Shown here: piece by piece, positions 8,997 to 18,815 of the stretch | Layout of the letters: each line of letters begins with the position of its first letter | Numbering within the stretch: the first letter of the stretch is position 1 | Notes under the pieces: generated by a model | Told to the model about the DNA's origin: nothing | Seen by the model: only the letters and a program-made list of their open reading frames with translations | Databases searched by the model: none | Position numbers and translations under genes: made by a program | Assembly (NCBI GenBank): GCA_018114805.1 | Contig: CP073042.1 | Location: 6,431,501-6,495,500 of the forward strand | Direction of reading: 5' to 3' | Source: Candidatus Streptomyces philanthi | GTDB taxonomy: Bacteria; Actinomycetota; Actinomycetes; Streptomycetales; Streptomycetaceae | Length of the DNA stretch: 64,000 nucleotides

Positions 8997-10052
8997 ATGC
9001 GCCGCCCCGCCCTCGCGATGCCCGGCTGGCTGCCGCTCGACGGGTTCGTCCTGGCGCTGGTGGCCACCGTCGGACTGGCCGCCCTGCTGCCGGTCACCGG
9101 GCAGGCGGCCGTGGTCGCCGACGACACCACCACGGTCGCCGTCGCCGGCCTGTTCTTCCTCTACGGCGCCCGGCTCTCGGCCCGCGAGACGCTGGCGGGG
9201 CTCGCCCACTGGCGGCTCCACCTGTCCGTCCTGGCCTGCACCTTCGTGCTCTTCCCGGCGCTCGGCCTGGCTGCCGGTGCGCTGGTCCCGCTGGTGCTGA
9301 CGCCCCAGCTCCACACCGGGCTGCTCTTCCTGTGCCTGGTGCCCTCCACCATCCAGTCCTCCATCGCCTTCACCTCGGTGGCCCGCGGCAACGTGGCCGC
9401 GGCCATCGTTGCGGGCTCTTTCTCCAGCCTGGTCGGCGTGGTCGTCACGCCCGTGCTGGCGGGGCTGCTGCTCGGTGCGAGCGGCGGATTCTCGGTCGGC
9501 TCGCTGCTGACCATCGCGCTCCACCTGCTGGTGCCGTTCCTGGTCGGACAACTGCTACGCCGCTGGGTCGGTGGCTTCGTCGCCCGCCACCGGCGCGTGC
9601 TCGGATACGCCGACCGCGGCTCGATCCTGCTGGTCGTCTACACCGCCTTCAGCCACGGCATGGCCGACGGCGTGTGGCAGCAGGTCACCTGGGCGCGGTT
9701 GCTGGCGCTGCTCGGCGTGGAGGCGGTGCTGCTCGCCGCGATGCTCACCCTCACCTCGTACGGCGCGCGCCGCCTCGGCTTCCCGTACGCCGACCGGGTG
9801 GCGATCACCTTCGCCGGCTCGAAGAAGAGCCTGGCGGCGGGGTTGCCCATGGCGAGCGTGCTGTTCGGCGCGGACGCGGGGCTCGCGGTGCTGCCGCTCG
9901 TGCTGTTCCACCAGATGCAGCTCATGGTCTGCGCCGTCCTGGCCAGACGGTACGCGGCCCGCGCCCCGCACGACCCGACACTGCCCGCCACGCCAGCCAC
10001 CACCGGCCCGACCCCCCTGCCAAGCGACGAGGCCCGCGCCGCACCGACCTAG
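8997..10052 (+). CDS. Bile acid:sodium symporter family (SBF-like) transporter
   Basis: Intact 351-residue membrane protein with about ten hydrophobic helices. It resembles the SBF-like group (YfeH/RCH1 type): LFFLYGARLS near residue 55, LVPSTIQSSIAFTSVARGN near 120, and FAGSKKSLAAGLPMASVLF near 265 are family hallmarks. It probably moves an organic anion with sodium; the substrate is unknown. The start ATG at 8997 has GAGAGGGAG just upstream. The neighbouring divergent LysR suggests inducible expression. Confidence 0.88.
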   Translation: MRRPALAMPGWLPLDGFVLALVATVGLAALLPVTGQAAVVADDTTTVAVAGLFFLYGARLSARETLAGLAHWRLHLSVLACTFVLFPALGLAAGALVPLVLTPQLHTGLLFLCLVPSTIQSSIAFTSVARGNVAAAIVAGSFSSLVGVVVTPVLAGLLLGASGGFSVGSLLTIALHLLVPFLVGQLLRRWVGGFVARHRRVLGYADRGSILLVVYTAFSHGMADGVWQQVTWARLLALLGVEAVLLAAMLTLTSYGARRLGFPYADRVAITFAGSKKSLAAGLPMASVLFGADAGLAVLPLVLFHQMQLMVCAVLARRYAARAPHDPTLPATPATTGPTPLPSDEARAAPT

Positions 10053-10261
10053 GCACCCCCCCGACGGGCGGGCCACGCGTCCCCCGGGGTCGGCCGCCGC
10101 TCGGTCCGCGCGCCGCGGCCCGAGGCCCCGGTGCCGGGGGAGGACTGGGCGGGCCAGCTCTCCTCCGGCGCCAACCAGCCCGCCGCCACTGGTCCCCGTT
10201 CTCGCCACCGACGGCGTCGGCGGCGAACTCGCGGGGGGAACACGCGGGGTGAACACGCGCC

Positions 10262-10292
10262 GGCCCCGGCCGCCCGTGGGCGTACCGGGGCC
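10262..10292. terminator. Hairpin between convergent SBF and sialidase genes
   Basis: GGCCCCGG (10262-10269) pairs with CCGGGGCC (10285-10292), with further partial pairing of CGCG outside. The rest of 10053-10312 shows no gene; AACACGCG is repeated at about 10230 and 10243. Confidence 0.5.
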
Positions 10293-10312
10293 GACGCGCG
10301 CGGACCGCCGCG

Positions 10313-12080
10313 TCAGGGTTGGCGTACGCGGTCCAGCGGCAGCCACAACACCGCGCCGTCACCGGCGATACCCTGCGCTGACGTGGAGCCCAACCGTTCG
10401 ATGTCCGGCGTCCGGCAGGGCGCGGTCGAGGACCAGCACCTCGTCCAGCGCGCCCGTCAGGTGTGAGCGGCTGTCCACCTTCTGCCCGACGTGTACGCCG
10501 AAGACCGAGTTGCGGCTGACCGACCCGGCCGGGGCGCGCACCGAGGTCGGTGTGCCGTCCACGAAGAGGGTGAGTGCGCCGGCGCCACGGCGCAGTGCCA
10601 GGTGGTGCCAGCGCCCGTCGTTGTACGCGCCCGGGGCGCGCACCGTCGTGGTGGCCGGCGGCGCCGCGCCCTCCACCGTCAGTATGGACGCGGTGATCCG
10701 GTCGCTGCCCGGCTCGCCGCGCACCGCCACCTGGGGCGACTTGTTGCCGACCCCGCCCATCCACAGGATGGGTTGCTCGCCGCCGGTGGCGTCGTACCGG
10801 AACCACAGGCTGACGGTGAAGTCCCGCTCCCCGAGCGGCAGCGTCTCGCGGAACGGCAGCCGCACCGCGTCGTTGACGCCGTCGAACTCCACCGCCCGTC
10901 CGAACCGCCCCTCGCCCGTGCGCGCCCCGCCCAGCACCGCGGCCGGCCGCGCGCCGCTCCCGCCGTCCGGCGTCGTCGGGTCGGGCCCGCGGCGTGGCCC
11001 GAGCCAGTCCTCGGTCAGGCGCGCGAAGCGGATCTCGTCGCGGGCGTCCACGGCCCCGCCTTCGTACAACAGCCCGACCTGGCCGTTCGACAGGGCGACC
11101 AGGTCGGAGTAGCAGTCGGTGGTCACCACCGCGCCCCGGTTCACGCTCTCCCAGGTGCGGCCCTCGTCGTAGGAGGAGCGGATCATCATCGTGCGCCGCC
11201 GGTCCGGGTCGGCCGGCGCGGACAGCAGCAGCCGGCCGTGCCCGCGCCGGCCCGCGCTGGGCAGCCGGACCACCGCGCCCTGCACCATCGGTGTGTACAG
11301 GTCGGGCAGCGCGCGGAACGGTGCCTGGAAGCTCTCCCCGCCGTCCCGGCTCCCCGCGGCGTCCCGATGGCCGATGTCCTTGCCGTCCTGCTCGCGCCCG
11401 TTGACGTGGATGCCGCCGTCGACCCGCTCCACCAGCGTCAGTTCGGACGGCTTCTGCCGGAACGTCCCGTCGGGCGCCAGCGGCCACGTGTCCCGCGCGC
11501 CGATCCGCCACGAGTCGCCGCCGTCGTCGCTCAACACCAGCGCGGCGTGGTTCTCGGTGATGCGGTCGGTCCCGTAGCTCTCCGCGTTGATGCCGAACAC
11601 CAGCCGCCCCGCGTGCTTGCCCCGGGTGAGTTGGATGCCGTGCACGGGGCCGGTGGCGTACCAGGCGTCCCAGCGCGGATCGCGGATCTCGCCGCTGAGG
11701 TCGCGCGGTGTCGACCACGTCGCCCCGTCGTCGTCGCTGTGCTGCAGGTGCGGCCTGCGGTCGCAGGGGACCTGGCAGTTCCCCGCGTCGCCCCGCCCCG
11801 CGTTGTACGTGCTGGCCAACAGGACGCGACCGGTCTCACGGTCCACGATCGGCGCCGGGTTGCCGTGCGTGTCGCCCCTGCCCTCGTCGATGGCGGGAAT
11901 CCGGAAACAGACGTAGTCACCGTCGTCTGGCGCCTTGAAGAGCACCTGCTGCTCGATGCCCGCGCGAGCCGCTGCCGCGGCCTGCCCCGGCGCCACGGCC
12001 CCGCACCGGAGCGGGCAGCAGCGCCAGCAGCAGTACGGCTGAACGCGCGGGACCGCGGCCGTCTCCTGAAGCGTGGGCAT
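10313..12080 (-). pseudogene. Secreted exo-alpha-sialidase (GH33) with LamG-like C-terminal domain, frameshifted
   Basis: Sialidase releasing terminal sialic acids outside the cell. The catalytic Arg motif is FRIPAIDEGRGD, and four Asp boxes are visible (SDDDGATW, SDDGGDSW, SRDGGESF, SYDEGRTW), with the Tyr region TTDCYSDLVAL near residue 340. From about residue 410 a concanavalin-A/LamG-like sugar-binding domain follows (FTVSLWFRYD, GRWHHLALRRG). The signal-peptide core (SAVLLLALLPAP) is in a different frame from the start ATG and from the enzyme, so two compensating breaks lie between 12020 and 12070. A third near 10410 shifts the tail; the natural end reads WLPLDRVRQP then TGA at 10313. 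Confidence 0.85.
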
Positions 12081-12367
12081 ATGCCTATGGTGACAACGGG
12101 ACTTCCCGGACGCCAAGGACCGATCAGGCCCCGCATGCCTGTCCAGGCCGCCTGGACCCACCCGCGAACGGGGGACCACACGGCGGGCCGTGGGCCGTTC
12201 GGCGCTCCGTACGGCGGCATGTCCCCGGCGCTCTCCCGTGTCGGAAGCGGCGCCTCCGCGTGCTGGCGGAGAGCACCGCGACGGGGGCCGGTGCGTCGGC
12301 CGGGGAGGCCCGTGCGGTAGGCAGGGGGGCACCGTCCGCACCCGCGACCACCAGGGAGAGCACCGAG
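12081..12367. other. Divergent intergenic region
   Basis: Contains the promoters of the sialidase and of the hydroxyacid dehydrogenase. CCAGGGAGAG before 12368 is the ribosome binding site of the latter. No other structure was recognised. Confidence 0.4.
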
Positions 12368-13332
12368 ATGCAACAGCGCTGCGCCGTCCTCGACGACTAC
12401 CAGGGCGTGGCCGCCACGAGCGCCGACTGGGCGGCCCTGGCCGGCGAGGTGGACGTGGTCACCTTCGCCGAACACTTGGGCACCGAGGACGAGCTGGCCG
12501 CCGCCCTGGCCGACTTCGACATCGTGGTCACGCTGCGGGAGCGGGTGCCCTTCCCCGCCTCGCTCCTCGCCCGCTTGCCGAGGCTGCGCCTGCTCGTTGC
12601 CTCCGGCATGCGGAACTCCGTCATCGACTTCGCCGCCGCCGAGGCCCACGGGGTGACCGTGTGCGGCACCGAGAGTTCCCCGACCCCGCCGTTCGAGCTG
12701 ACGTGGGCGCTGCTGCTCGGCCTGGCGCGCGGTCTGGTCCCGGAGAACGCCGCGCTGCGCGCCGGCGGCCCGTGGCAGAGCACGCTCGGCGCCGACCTCC
12801 CGGGCCAGCGACTGGGCCTGCTCGGGCTCGGGAAGATCGGCAGCCGGGTGGCTCGGATCGGCCTGGCCTTCGGCATGGACGTCGTCGCCTGGAGCCAGAA
12901 CCTGACCCCGCAGCGCCGCCGCCGAGGTCGGCGTGGCGCACGCGGGCTCCAAGCAGGAGCTGCTGCGCGGGAGCGACTTCGTCTCGGTGCACCTGGCCGC
13001 TCGGGCACCGCACCCGGGGACTGCTCGGGCCGGCCGAGCTGCCCCTCATGAAGCCGACCGGCTACCTGGTCAACACCTCGCGGGCCGCGATCGTCGACCA
13101 GGGAGCGCTGTTCGCCGCGCTGCGCGCCGGCACCATCGCCGGCGCTGCCGTGGACGTCTTCGACGAGGAACCCCTGCCGGCCGACCACCCGCTGCGCACG
13201 GCGCCCCGCCTGCTGTCCACCCCGCACCTCGGTTACGTCACCCGGGGCAACTACCGCAGGTACTACGGGCAGGCCGTCGAGGACATCCGGGCCTACCTCG
13301 CGGGGGTGCCGATCCGCCGTCTCACGGGGTGA
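12368..13332 (+). pseudogene. D-isomer-specific 2-hydroxyacid dehydrogenase, two frameshifts
   Basis: NAD-dependent dehydrogenase of the phosphoglycerate-dehydrogenase-like family. The nucleotide-binding motif GLLGLGKIGSRVARIG is near residue 153. The substrate Arg region appears as LVNTSRAAIVDQGAL, and the catalytic His region as LSTPHLGYVT; the acidic DVFDEEPLPADHPL is also present. Frames change near 12915 and 13010, with SKQELLRGSDFVSVHL in the middle frame. Without those two breaks the protein would be about 320 residues, the family norm. The substrate cannot be predicted. Confidence 0.83.
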
Positions 13333-13371
13333 GTTCCCGCCGCCGCCCGCCCGGGGCCGCCCGCCACCGGA

Positions 13372-13812
13372 TTGTCAGTGCCTCGTGTCAGGGTGGGCCC
13401 ACTGAAGTACTGGGTCCTCACCGACATCGAACAAGCCGTCCGCGCCAGTTGGGGCGCCGACACCTGCACGCCGGAGTACCGCGACCGGTGGACGCCGGAC
13501 AACCCCGCCCGGGACCAGTGCGGGGTCACCGCCATGGTGCTCAACGACCTGCTCGGTGGCGAGCTGATCCGCGGCATGGTGCACGTGGACGGCGAGCAGA
13601 CCGACTTCCACTGGTGGAACCGGCTGGGCACGGGCACGGACATCGACCTCACCCGGGAGCAGTTCGCGCCGGAGGAGATCGTCAGCGGCGGGGTGTTCAT
13701 ACCCCGCCCCGCCGAGATCGTGCGCCTGCGCGCGGAGTACGAGCTGCTGCGCGAGCGCGTGCTCGCCCGTCTCGACGAGGCCCGGGAGCGGCGGGCGGTG
13801 GTGGCGGTGTGA
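13372..13812 (+). CDS. YunG-like conserved protein
   Basis: Intact 146-residue soluble protein. The pattern ADTC near residue 30, CGVTAMVLNDLLGGELIRG, DGEQTDFHWWNRL and IDLTREQF matches the YunG family of uncharacterised bacterial proteins. No catalytic role is established for it. Start choice is uncertain: TTG at 13372, GTG at 13378 or a later GTG (VGPLKYW); no strong ribosome binding site is visible. It follows the dehydrogenase on the same strand by 39 bp and could be co-transcribed. Confidence 0.7.
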   Translation: MSVPRVRVGPLKYWVLTDIEQAVRASWGADTCTPEYRDRWTPDNPARDQCGVTAMVLNDLLGGELIRGMVHVDGEQTDFHWWNRLGTGTDIDLTREQFAPEEIVSGGVFIPRPAEIVRLRAEYELLRERVLARLDEARERRAVVAV

Positions 13813-13858
13813 GCCGGCGGCCGGCGCGCCGCCCGCCTCCGGGCGCGGGCCGGCCCAT

Positions 13859-13894
13859 GCTCCCGGACGGCTGACGAGCTACACGTCCGGGAGC
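13859..13894. terminator. 11-bp perfect hairpin between YunG-like and PP2C genes
   Basis: GCTCCCGGACG (13859-13869) pairs with CGTCCGGGAGC (13884-13894). The right arm overlaps the last codons of the PP2C gene, so it probably terminates both convergent transcripts. Confidence 0.65.
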
Positions 13895-16704
13895 GGCTGC
13901 TCGGTCCAGATCGTCTTGCCGTGCCGGGTGTAGCGGCTGCCCCAGCGGCTGGTGAGCTGGGCGACCAGGTACAGGCCGCGCCCGCCCTCGTCGGTGGCGC
14001 GGGCGCGGCGCATCCGGGGCTGGGTGCTGCTGGGGTCCGACACCTCGCAGATGAGCACCCCGGCCCGGATCAGCCTGAGTTCGACCTGGCCGCCCGCGCA
14101 CCTGATGGCGTTGGTGACCAGCTCGCTAACCACCAACTCGGTGGTGAAGGTCAGCTCCTGCAGGCCCCACTCCGCGAGTTGGCCCGCGATCAGCTCGCGG
14201 GTGCCGGCGACCAGCGCCGGGTCGGCCGCCAGCGTCCAGGCGGTGCGATCGCGCTCCGGGAGCATCCGGGTGCGGGCCAGCGGCAGCGTGACGTCGTCCG
14301 GCAGCTGGCTGGGCGGCAGGTCGGTCACGACCTCGCGGGGCAGGCCCGCCAGCGGGCAGCGCAGCGCGTCGGCCCGTAGCAGTCGGGCGCGCAGTTCGGC
14401 CATGCCCTCGTCCACGTCGCCGGTGCCCCGCTCCACCAGGCCGTCGGTGTACAGCGCGAGGACGCTGCCCGGCGGCAGGCCGAGTTCGGTGATGTCGAAG
14501 GGCAGGCTGCTCACGCCCAGCGGCGGCCCGGGGTCCAACTCGATGAAGCGGACCGAGCCGTCCGGGGAGATCAGCGCGGGCGGCGGGTGCCCGGCGCTGG
14601 CCATGACGCAGTGTCCGGTCACCGGGTCGTACGTGACGTACAGGCAGGACGCCCCGACCGAGTCGGTCAGCGAGTTGGGCGCCCTGTCCTCGATGCCCGG
14701 CCGGTCGTTGTCGGCCTCCACCGTCAGTTGCAGCACCAGGTCGTCGAGGTGGGTCAGCAACTCCTCCGGGTCCACGTCCAGGTCGGCCAGCGTGCGCACG
14801 GCCGTGCGGAGCTGGCCCATGGTGGCCGTGGCCTGGAGGCCGTGTCCGACCACGTCGCCGACCACCAGCGCGACCCGGGCCGACGAGAGCGGGATGACGT
14901 CGAACCAGTCGCCGCCGACGCCGCGCGCCGCGTCCGTCGGCAGGTACACGCTGGCCGTCTCCGCCGCCACCACGTCCGTGAGCGCGGGCGGCAGCAGGCT
15001 GCGCTGGAGCTTGACCGCGGCCCGTCGCTCGCGGGTGTAGCGCCGGGCGTTGTCCACGGCGAGCCCCGCGCGGGCGGCCACCTCCTCAAGCAGCGTCAGG
15101 TCCTCGGCGTCGAAGGGTTCCAGGGCCTCGGTACGCCAGACCGTCACGCGGCCCAGCAGGATGCCGCGCGTGTGTAGCGGTGCCGTCATCATCGAGTGCG
15201 CCCCGGGCACCGACCGGGCCCAGGCCAGCACCTGGTCGCCGGCGCCGGGCGCCCCGAGGTGGCCGGCGCCCGCGCCCTCGGCTTCCTGCTGGCCGGGCAG
15301 CTCCCGGTCGACCCAGCGCTCGCCCCTGGCGCCCGCGCCGACATCGGCCAGCGCGCCGGCTGTGGCGCCCCCACCGGGCGTGCCCGTCCCCTCGCCGGCT
15401 GCCTGCTGATCGGCCTTCCGCTGGTCGGCCTCGCGCCGGTCGGCAGCCCGCTTGCCGGCCGCCCCCGCCGCGGCGGATGACTCAGTGTCGGCAGGTCCGG
15501 TGCCGCTCCCGGTCGGCCCCGCGGCGCCGCTCTCCGGGTCCGTGGGGGCCTGTACGCCGTCGGCTGCCGCCGTCCGCCGCAGGTCGGCGACGAGGCCGCC
15601 GTGGCCCGGGCGCTCGGCGGGCTGTCCGCCGCCACGCGAGACGGCCTCGGCCCGGCTGCCGTCCACGGCCTCGGCCGCCGCCGTGATGTCCGTCGCCCGT
15701 TGGGTGTCGATGCTGCCGAGCGTCATCGGCCCGGTGGGCAGCGGGCTGCCGTCCGTGCCGGCCACCACCATCCGGCGCAGCGCGAAGAGGTGCTCCCCGT
15801 CGTGCGCGGGCTCCTCGCCGATCAGCACCGGGTCCGCCAGGTCGACGGCCGTGAGGTCCGCGAGGCCGGGCACCAGGACGGTCGTCAGGTCCTCGCACGT
15901 ACGGATGATGGAGAGCGACTCGCCGAGCACCGCCGCCGCGTGGTGCAGCAGGTCAAGCCGCTGCCGGGCGCGGACGTGGTCGGTGATGTCGGTGAAGAAC
16001 GCCGCCACCCCTACCAGCCCGCCGTCGTGCGGATCGCGCAGCCGGAACGCCGAGATGGTCATGTGCCGCCCGCCCCGCGGGTCCTCCCGGGTGCGGATCA
16101 GCACCTCCACGCCGAGCCGCAGGTCACCGGTGCGCAGCACCTCCGCGAGGTGTCGCTCCAAGACCGCCGCGTCCTCGGGGAACAGGAAGTCGCCGAGCCG
16201 CTGGCCGGCCAGGTCGCCCGGGACGCCGGTGTACCAGAGCAGGTGCGCGTTGGTGCGCACCAGCCGCAGGTCCACGTCGAAGAGCACGACGCCCATCCGG
16301 TCCTGGAGGAACAGCTCGTGGGAGAAGGCGATGTCCTGCCGCCACCGCTCGTAGGTGGGGCGCGCCGCGGCGAGCACCAGGTAGCGGGCCGCGTCGACTC
16401 GGCCCGCCTCGCCGCTCAGCGGCAGCACCCGGAAGACGACCGGCACCCCGTGGCCGGCGACGTGCCGGAGCACTACCCGCCCCTCCCACGCGTCGGGCGT
16501 GCGGGTCCGCAGCGCCTGCCGCCACTGCTCCCGGTCGGCCAGCAGCGAGGTGACCGGTCGCCCGCACGCCTGGTGGCCGGCCAGCCCGAGCAGCGTGGCC
16601 GCCTCGTCGGTCCAGCCCAGAATGGTGCCGTGGGCGTCCAGCACGGCCCCGGCGGGGTCGCTGAGAGCGGACACGTGGTCCTCGGTCTTGTCCGCGCGTC
16701 GCAT
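13879..16704 (-). CDS. PAS-GAF-SpoIIE (PP2C) phosphatase with C-terminal HATPase domain
   Basis: Intact multidomain regulator of about 940 residues. PAS domains occupy the N-terminal third (LDAHGTILGWTDEAATLLG; DVDLRLVRTNAHLLWYTG). A GAF-like domain follows, split by about 150 residues of Ala/Gly/Glu-rich low-complexity sequence. The SpoIIE phosphatase core has GGDWFDVIPL, VVGDVVGHG, ASAGHPPP and LYTDGLVERG. The end is an anti-sigma-factor-like HATPase (ELVTNAIRCAGG, DEGGRGLYLVAQLTSRWG). Such proteins usually dephosphorylate anti-anti-sigma factors and can also act as kinases, linking signals to alternative sigma factors. The ATG at 16704 is preferred over the upstream in-frame ATG because of an AGG-containing ribosome binding site and the Arg-rich, non-family leader. 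Confidence 0.88.
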   Translation of the reverse strand: MRRADKTEDHVSALSDPAGAVLDAHGTILGWTDEAATLLGLAGHQACGRPVTSLLADREQWRQALRTRTPDAWEGRVVLRHVAGHGVPVVFRVLPLSGEAGRVDAARYLVLAAARPTYERWRQDIAFSHELFLQDRMGVVLFDVDLRLVRTNAHLLWYTGVPGDLAGQRLGDFLFPEDAAVLERHLAEVLRTGDLRLGVEVLIRTREDPRGGRHMTISAFRLRDPHDGGLVGVAAFFTDITDHVRARQRLDLLHHAAAVLGESLSIIRTCEDLTTVLVPGLADLTAVDLADPVLIGEEPAHDGEHLFALRRMVVAGTDGSPLPTGPMTLGSIDTQRATDITAAAEAVDGSRAEAVSRGGGQPAERPGHGGLVADLRRTAAADGVQAPTDPESGAAGPTGSGTGPADTESSAAAGAAGKRAADRREADQRKADQQAAGEGTGTPGGGATAGALADVGAGARGERWVDRELPGQQEAEGAGAGHLGAPGAGDQVLAWARSVPGAHSMMTAPLHTRGILLGRVTVWRTEALEPFDAEDLTLLEEVAARAGLAVDNARRYTRERRAAVKLQRSLLPPALTDVVAAETASVYLPTDAARGVGGDWFDVIPLSSARVALVVGDVVGHGLQATATMGQLRTAVRTLADLDVDPEELLTHLDDLVLQLTVEADNDRPGIEDRAPNSLTDSVGASCLYVTYDPVTGHCVMASAGHPPPALISPDGSVRFIELDPGPPLGVSSLPFDITELGLPPGSVLALYTDGLVERGTGDVDEGMAELRARLLRADALRCPLAGLPREVVTDLPPSQLPDDVTLPLARTRMLPERDRTAWTLAADPALVAGTRELIAGQLAEWGLQELTFTTELVVSELVTNAIRCAGGQVELRLIRAGVLICEVSDPSSTQPRMRRARATDEGGRGLYLVAQLTSRWGSRYTRHGKTIWTEQPLPDV

Positions 16705-17105
16705 ACGCGTGCACCTCGCTCGGCGTCCTGGCCGGCGCCCGCCACGACGGCTCACCTGTGCCGGGCGGGCACCGTAGGACACCGAGTGGCCCAGGCCGCG
16801 ACGGACGTCAGGTCATCGGTCGACGGACGGCCACTGTACGCCCGGCGCCCCCCGCTACGCCGGCGCACGCGTCACCCCGCGCGGCGAGCCGCACCACTTA
16901 GGCCCGCTCCAGGCCAGGTGGCCCGGCCCGGGACGGCATCCGGGGGCCCACCACCCGGGGCGCGGGCCGGGTGGTGGGCCGCCCGCCCGGCCGGCGGCAC
17001 GCCCCGGTGCGCGTACCCCGCGCTGCCGGGCCGGCGGCTGCTCTGGTGCAATGAAGTGCCAGTGGCCGGCGGCCGCCGAACCGGTGGCCGCCCAGGACGC
17101 CAGGG
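16705..17105. other. Divergent intergenic region with strong hairpin
   Basis: No gene seen. It holds the start regions of the PP2C gene and of the radical SAM gene, and the 14-bp stem-loop at 16945-16980. Confidence 0.5.
16945..16980 (+). promoter_or_regulatory. Perfect 14-bp stem-loop upstream of the radical SAM gene
   Basis: GGCCCACCACCCGG (16945-16958) pairs with CCGGGTGGTGGGCC (16967-16980) over an 8-nt loop. It is about 125 bp before the radical SAM start and not behind any gene end, so a 5'-leader element or attenuator is as likely as a plain terminator. Confidence 0.45.
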
Positions 17106-18362
17106 ATGGAGCAGCACATGGAGAGCCGAACCCGGATCGCGCTGGTCGAAGACCTGATGGAACGCTTCCCGCAGGTGCCGAGGGAAGCGGTGATCAAGGA
17201 GGACCTGCTGCGCGGCGGCATGGCCTTCGACTAGTCCGCGCTGAGCGGCACGGCCGACGGCGCGTCCGGCGACGTCAAGCCGAAGTCGTACTTCATCTTC
17301 TCGTTCGACCACCGCACGCTGCCCGAACTCGGCGCCGCCGCGCTCAACCGGCCGCCCGAGGAGATCGTGCTCACCGGCGGCTCCTACGACCTGCGGCGCA
17401 CCGTGGTCTCGGTGCGGGTCAACCCCGCGTCCCCGTACGTGGTGCGGGCCGGCGCCGACGGCGCGCTCGGGCTGTACCTGGACGGGGCCCGCATAGCCGA
17501 CGTCGGGCTGCCGCCGATGCCGGACTACTACCGGCACACGCTCGCCAACGGCAAGTACGTGATGGAGGTCGCGCCGACCACCCAGTGGGGCTACCTGGTG
17601 TCCCTGACGGTCTTCCGGGTGTGCCAGTACTTCGGCGCCAAGGAGGAGTGCCAGTACTGCGACATCAACCACAACTGGCGCCAGCACAAGGCGGCGGGCC
17701 GCCCGTACACCGGCGTCAAGCCCGTCGAGGAGGTGCTCGAGGCGCTGGAGATCATCGACCGGTACGACACGGGCTCGCGCCTCGCAGGTGTACACGCTCA
17801 CCGGCGGCTCCATCACCTCGCACGTCGGCGGCCGGGACGAGGCCGACTTCTACGGCCACTACGCGAAGGCCATCGAGGAGCGGTTCCCCGGGCGGTGGAT
17901 CGGCAAGGTCGTGGCGCAGGCGCTGCCGCGCGAGGACGTGCGGCGCTTCCACGACTACGGCATCCGTATCTACCACCCCAACTTCGAGGTCTGGGACCGG
18001 CGGTTGTTCGAGCTGTACTGCCCCGGCAAGGAGCGCTACATCGGCCGCGACGAGTGGCACCGGCGCATCCTGGACTCCACCGAGATCTTCGGCGCCCGCA
18101 ACGTGATCCCCAACTTCGTGGCGGGCGTGGAGATGGCCGAGCCCTTCGGCTTCAGCACGGTGCGCGAGGCCATCGACTCCACCACCGAGGGCCTGCGCTT
18201 CTTCATGTCGCACGGCGTCGTGCCCCGCTTCACCACCTGGTGCCCCGAGCCCACCACGCCGCTCGGCAAGGCCGACCCGAACGGCGCGCCGCTGGAGTAC
18301 CACATCCGCCTCCTGGAGACCTACCGCGCCACCCTGGAGGAGTACGGGCTGACCTCGCCGCC
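17106..18362 (+). pseudogene. Radical SAM protein with CX8CX2C cluster motif, broken and 3'-truncated
   Basis: Radical S-adenosylmethionine enzyme. The iron-sulfur motif is VCQYFGAKEECQYCD, i.e. CX8CX2C instead of the common CX3CX2C. Other conserved-looking stretches are SYDLRRTVVSVRVNP, GLYLDGARIADVGLPPMP, VYTLTGGSIT, DYGIRIYHPNFEVWD, NVIPNFVAGVEMAEPFG and RFTTWCPEPTTPLG. A TAG at 17232-17234 interrupts residue 43 and the frame shifts near 17783. The C-terminus stops at GLTSPP and passes directly into a PAP2 phosphatase reading frame. The substrate is unknown. I recall a similar protein beside PAP2 phosphatases in Streptomyces but cannot check this here. Confidence 0.75.
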
Positions 18363-18815
18363 CTCGGCGCGCTGTTGGCCTGGGCGTGCTGGCGCGCCGT
18401 GCGCCGCGGCGACGCGCGCCAGGTGGCGGGCGCGCTGCTGGTCGGCGTCGGTACCGTGGCGGCCTACGCGGCGAGCGAGGCGCTCAAGCTCGCCGTCGAC
18501 GAGGAGCGGCCGTGCCGGGCGCTGCCCGGCGCCGCCGTGCTGGGCGAGTGCCCGGAGCCGGGGGACTGGTCCTTCCCCAGCAACCACGCCATGCTGGCGG
18601 CCGGCATCGCGGTGGGGCTCGCCGTGCTGTGCACCCGGCTGGCCGCCGTGACCCTGCCGCTGGCCGTGGCGGCGGCGCTGCTGCGCGTCGTGCACTACCC
18701 GCACGACGTGCTGGCCGGCGCGGTGCTGGGCGGCGGGGTCGCGGCCGCCGTGCTCATCGCGCTGGGGCCGCTCGCCGCGCGCGCCCTCGCGCTGCTGGTC
18801 GCCCGGATCTCACTC
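18345..18815 (+). pseudogene. PAP2-family phosphatase, 5'-truncated remnant
   Basis: Membrane type-2 phosphatidic acid phosphatase. It begins abruptly in frame as DLAALGALLAWACWRA after the radical SAM fragment. Motif 1 is KLAVDEERP (KX6RP) and motif 2 is PSNH. Motif 3 is shortened to LRVVHYPHDVLAG, with only two residues between Arg and His, against four to five normally. The N-terminal helices and start codon are missing. The open frame runs on antisense into the LuxR gene, so the true stop has probably been lost. Confidence 0.7.
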
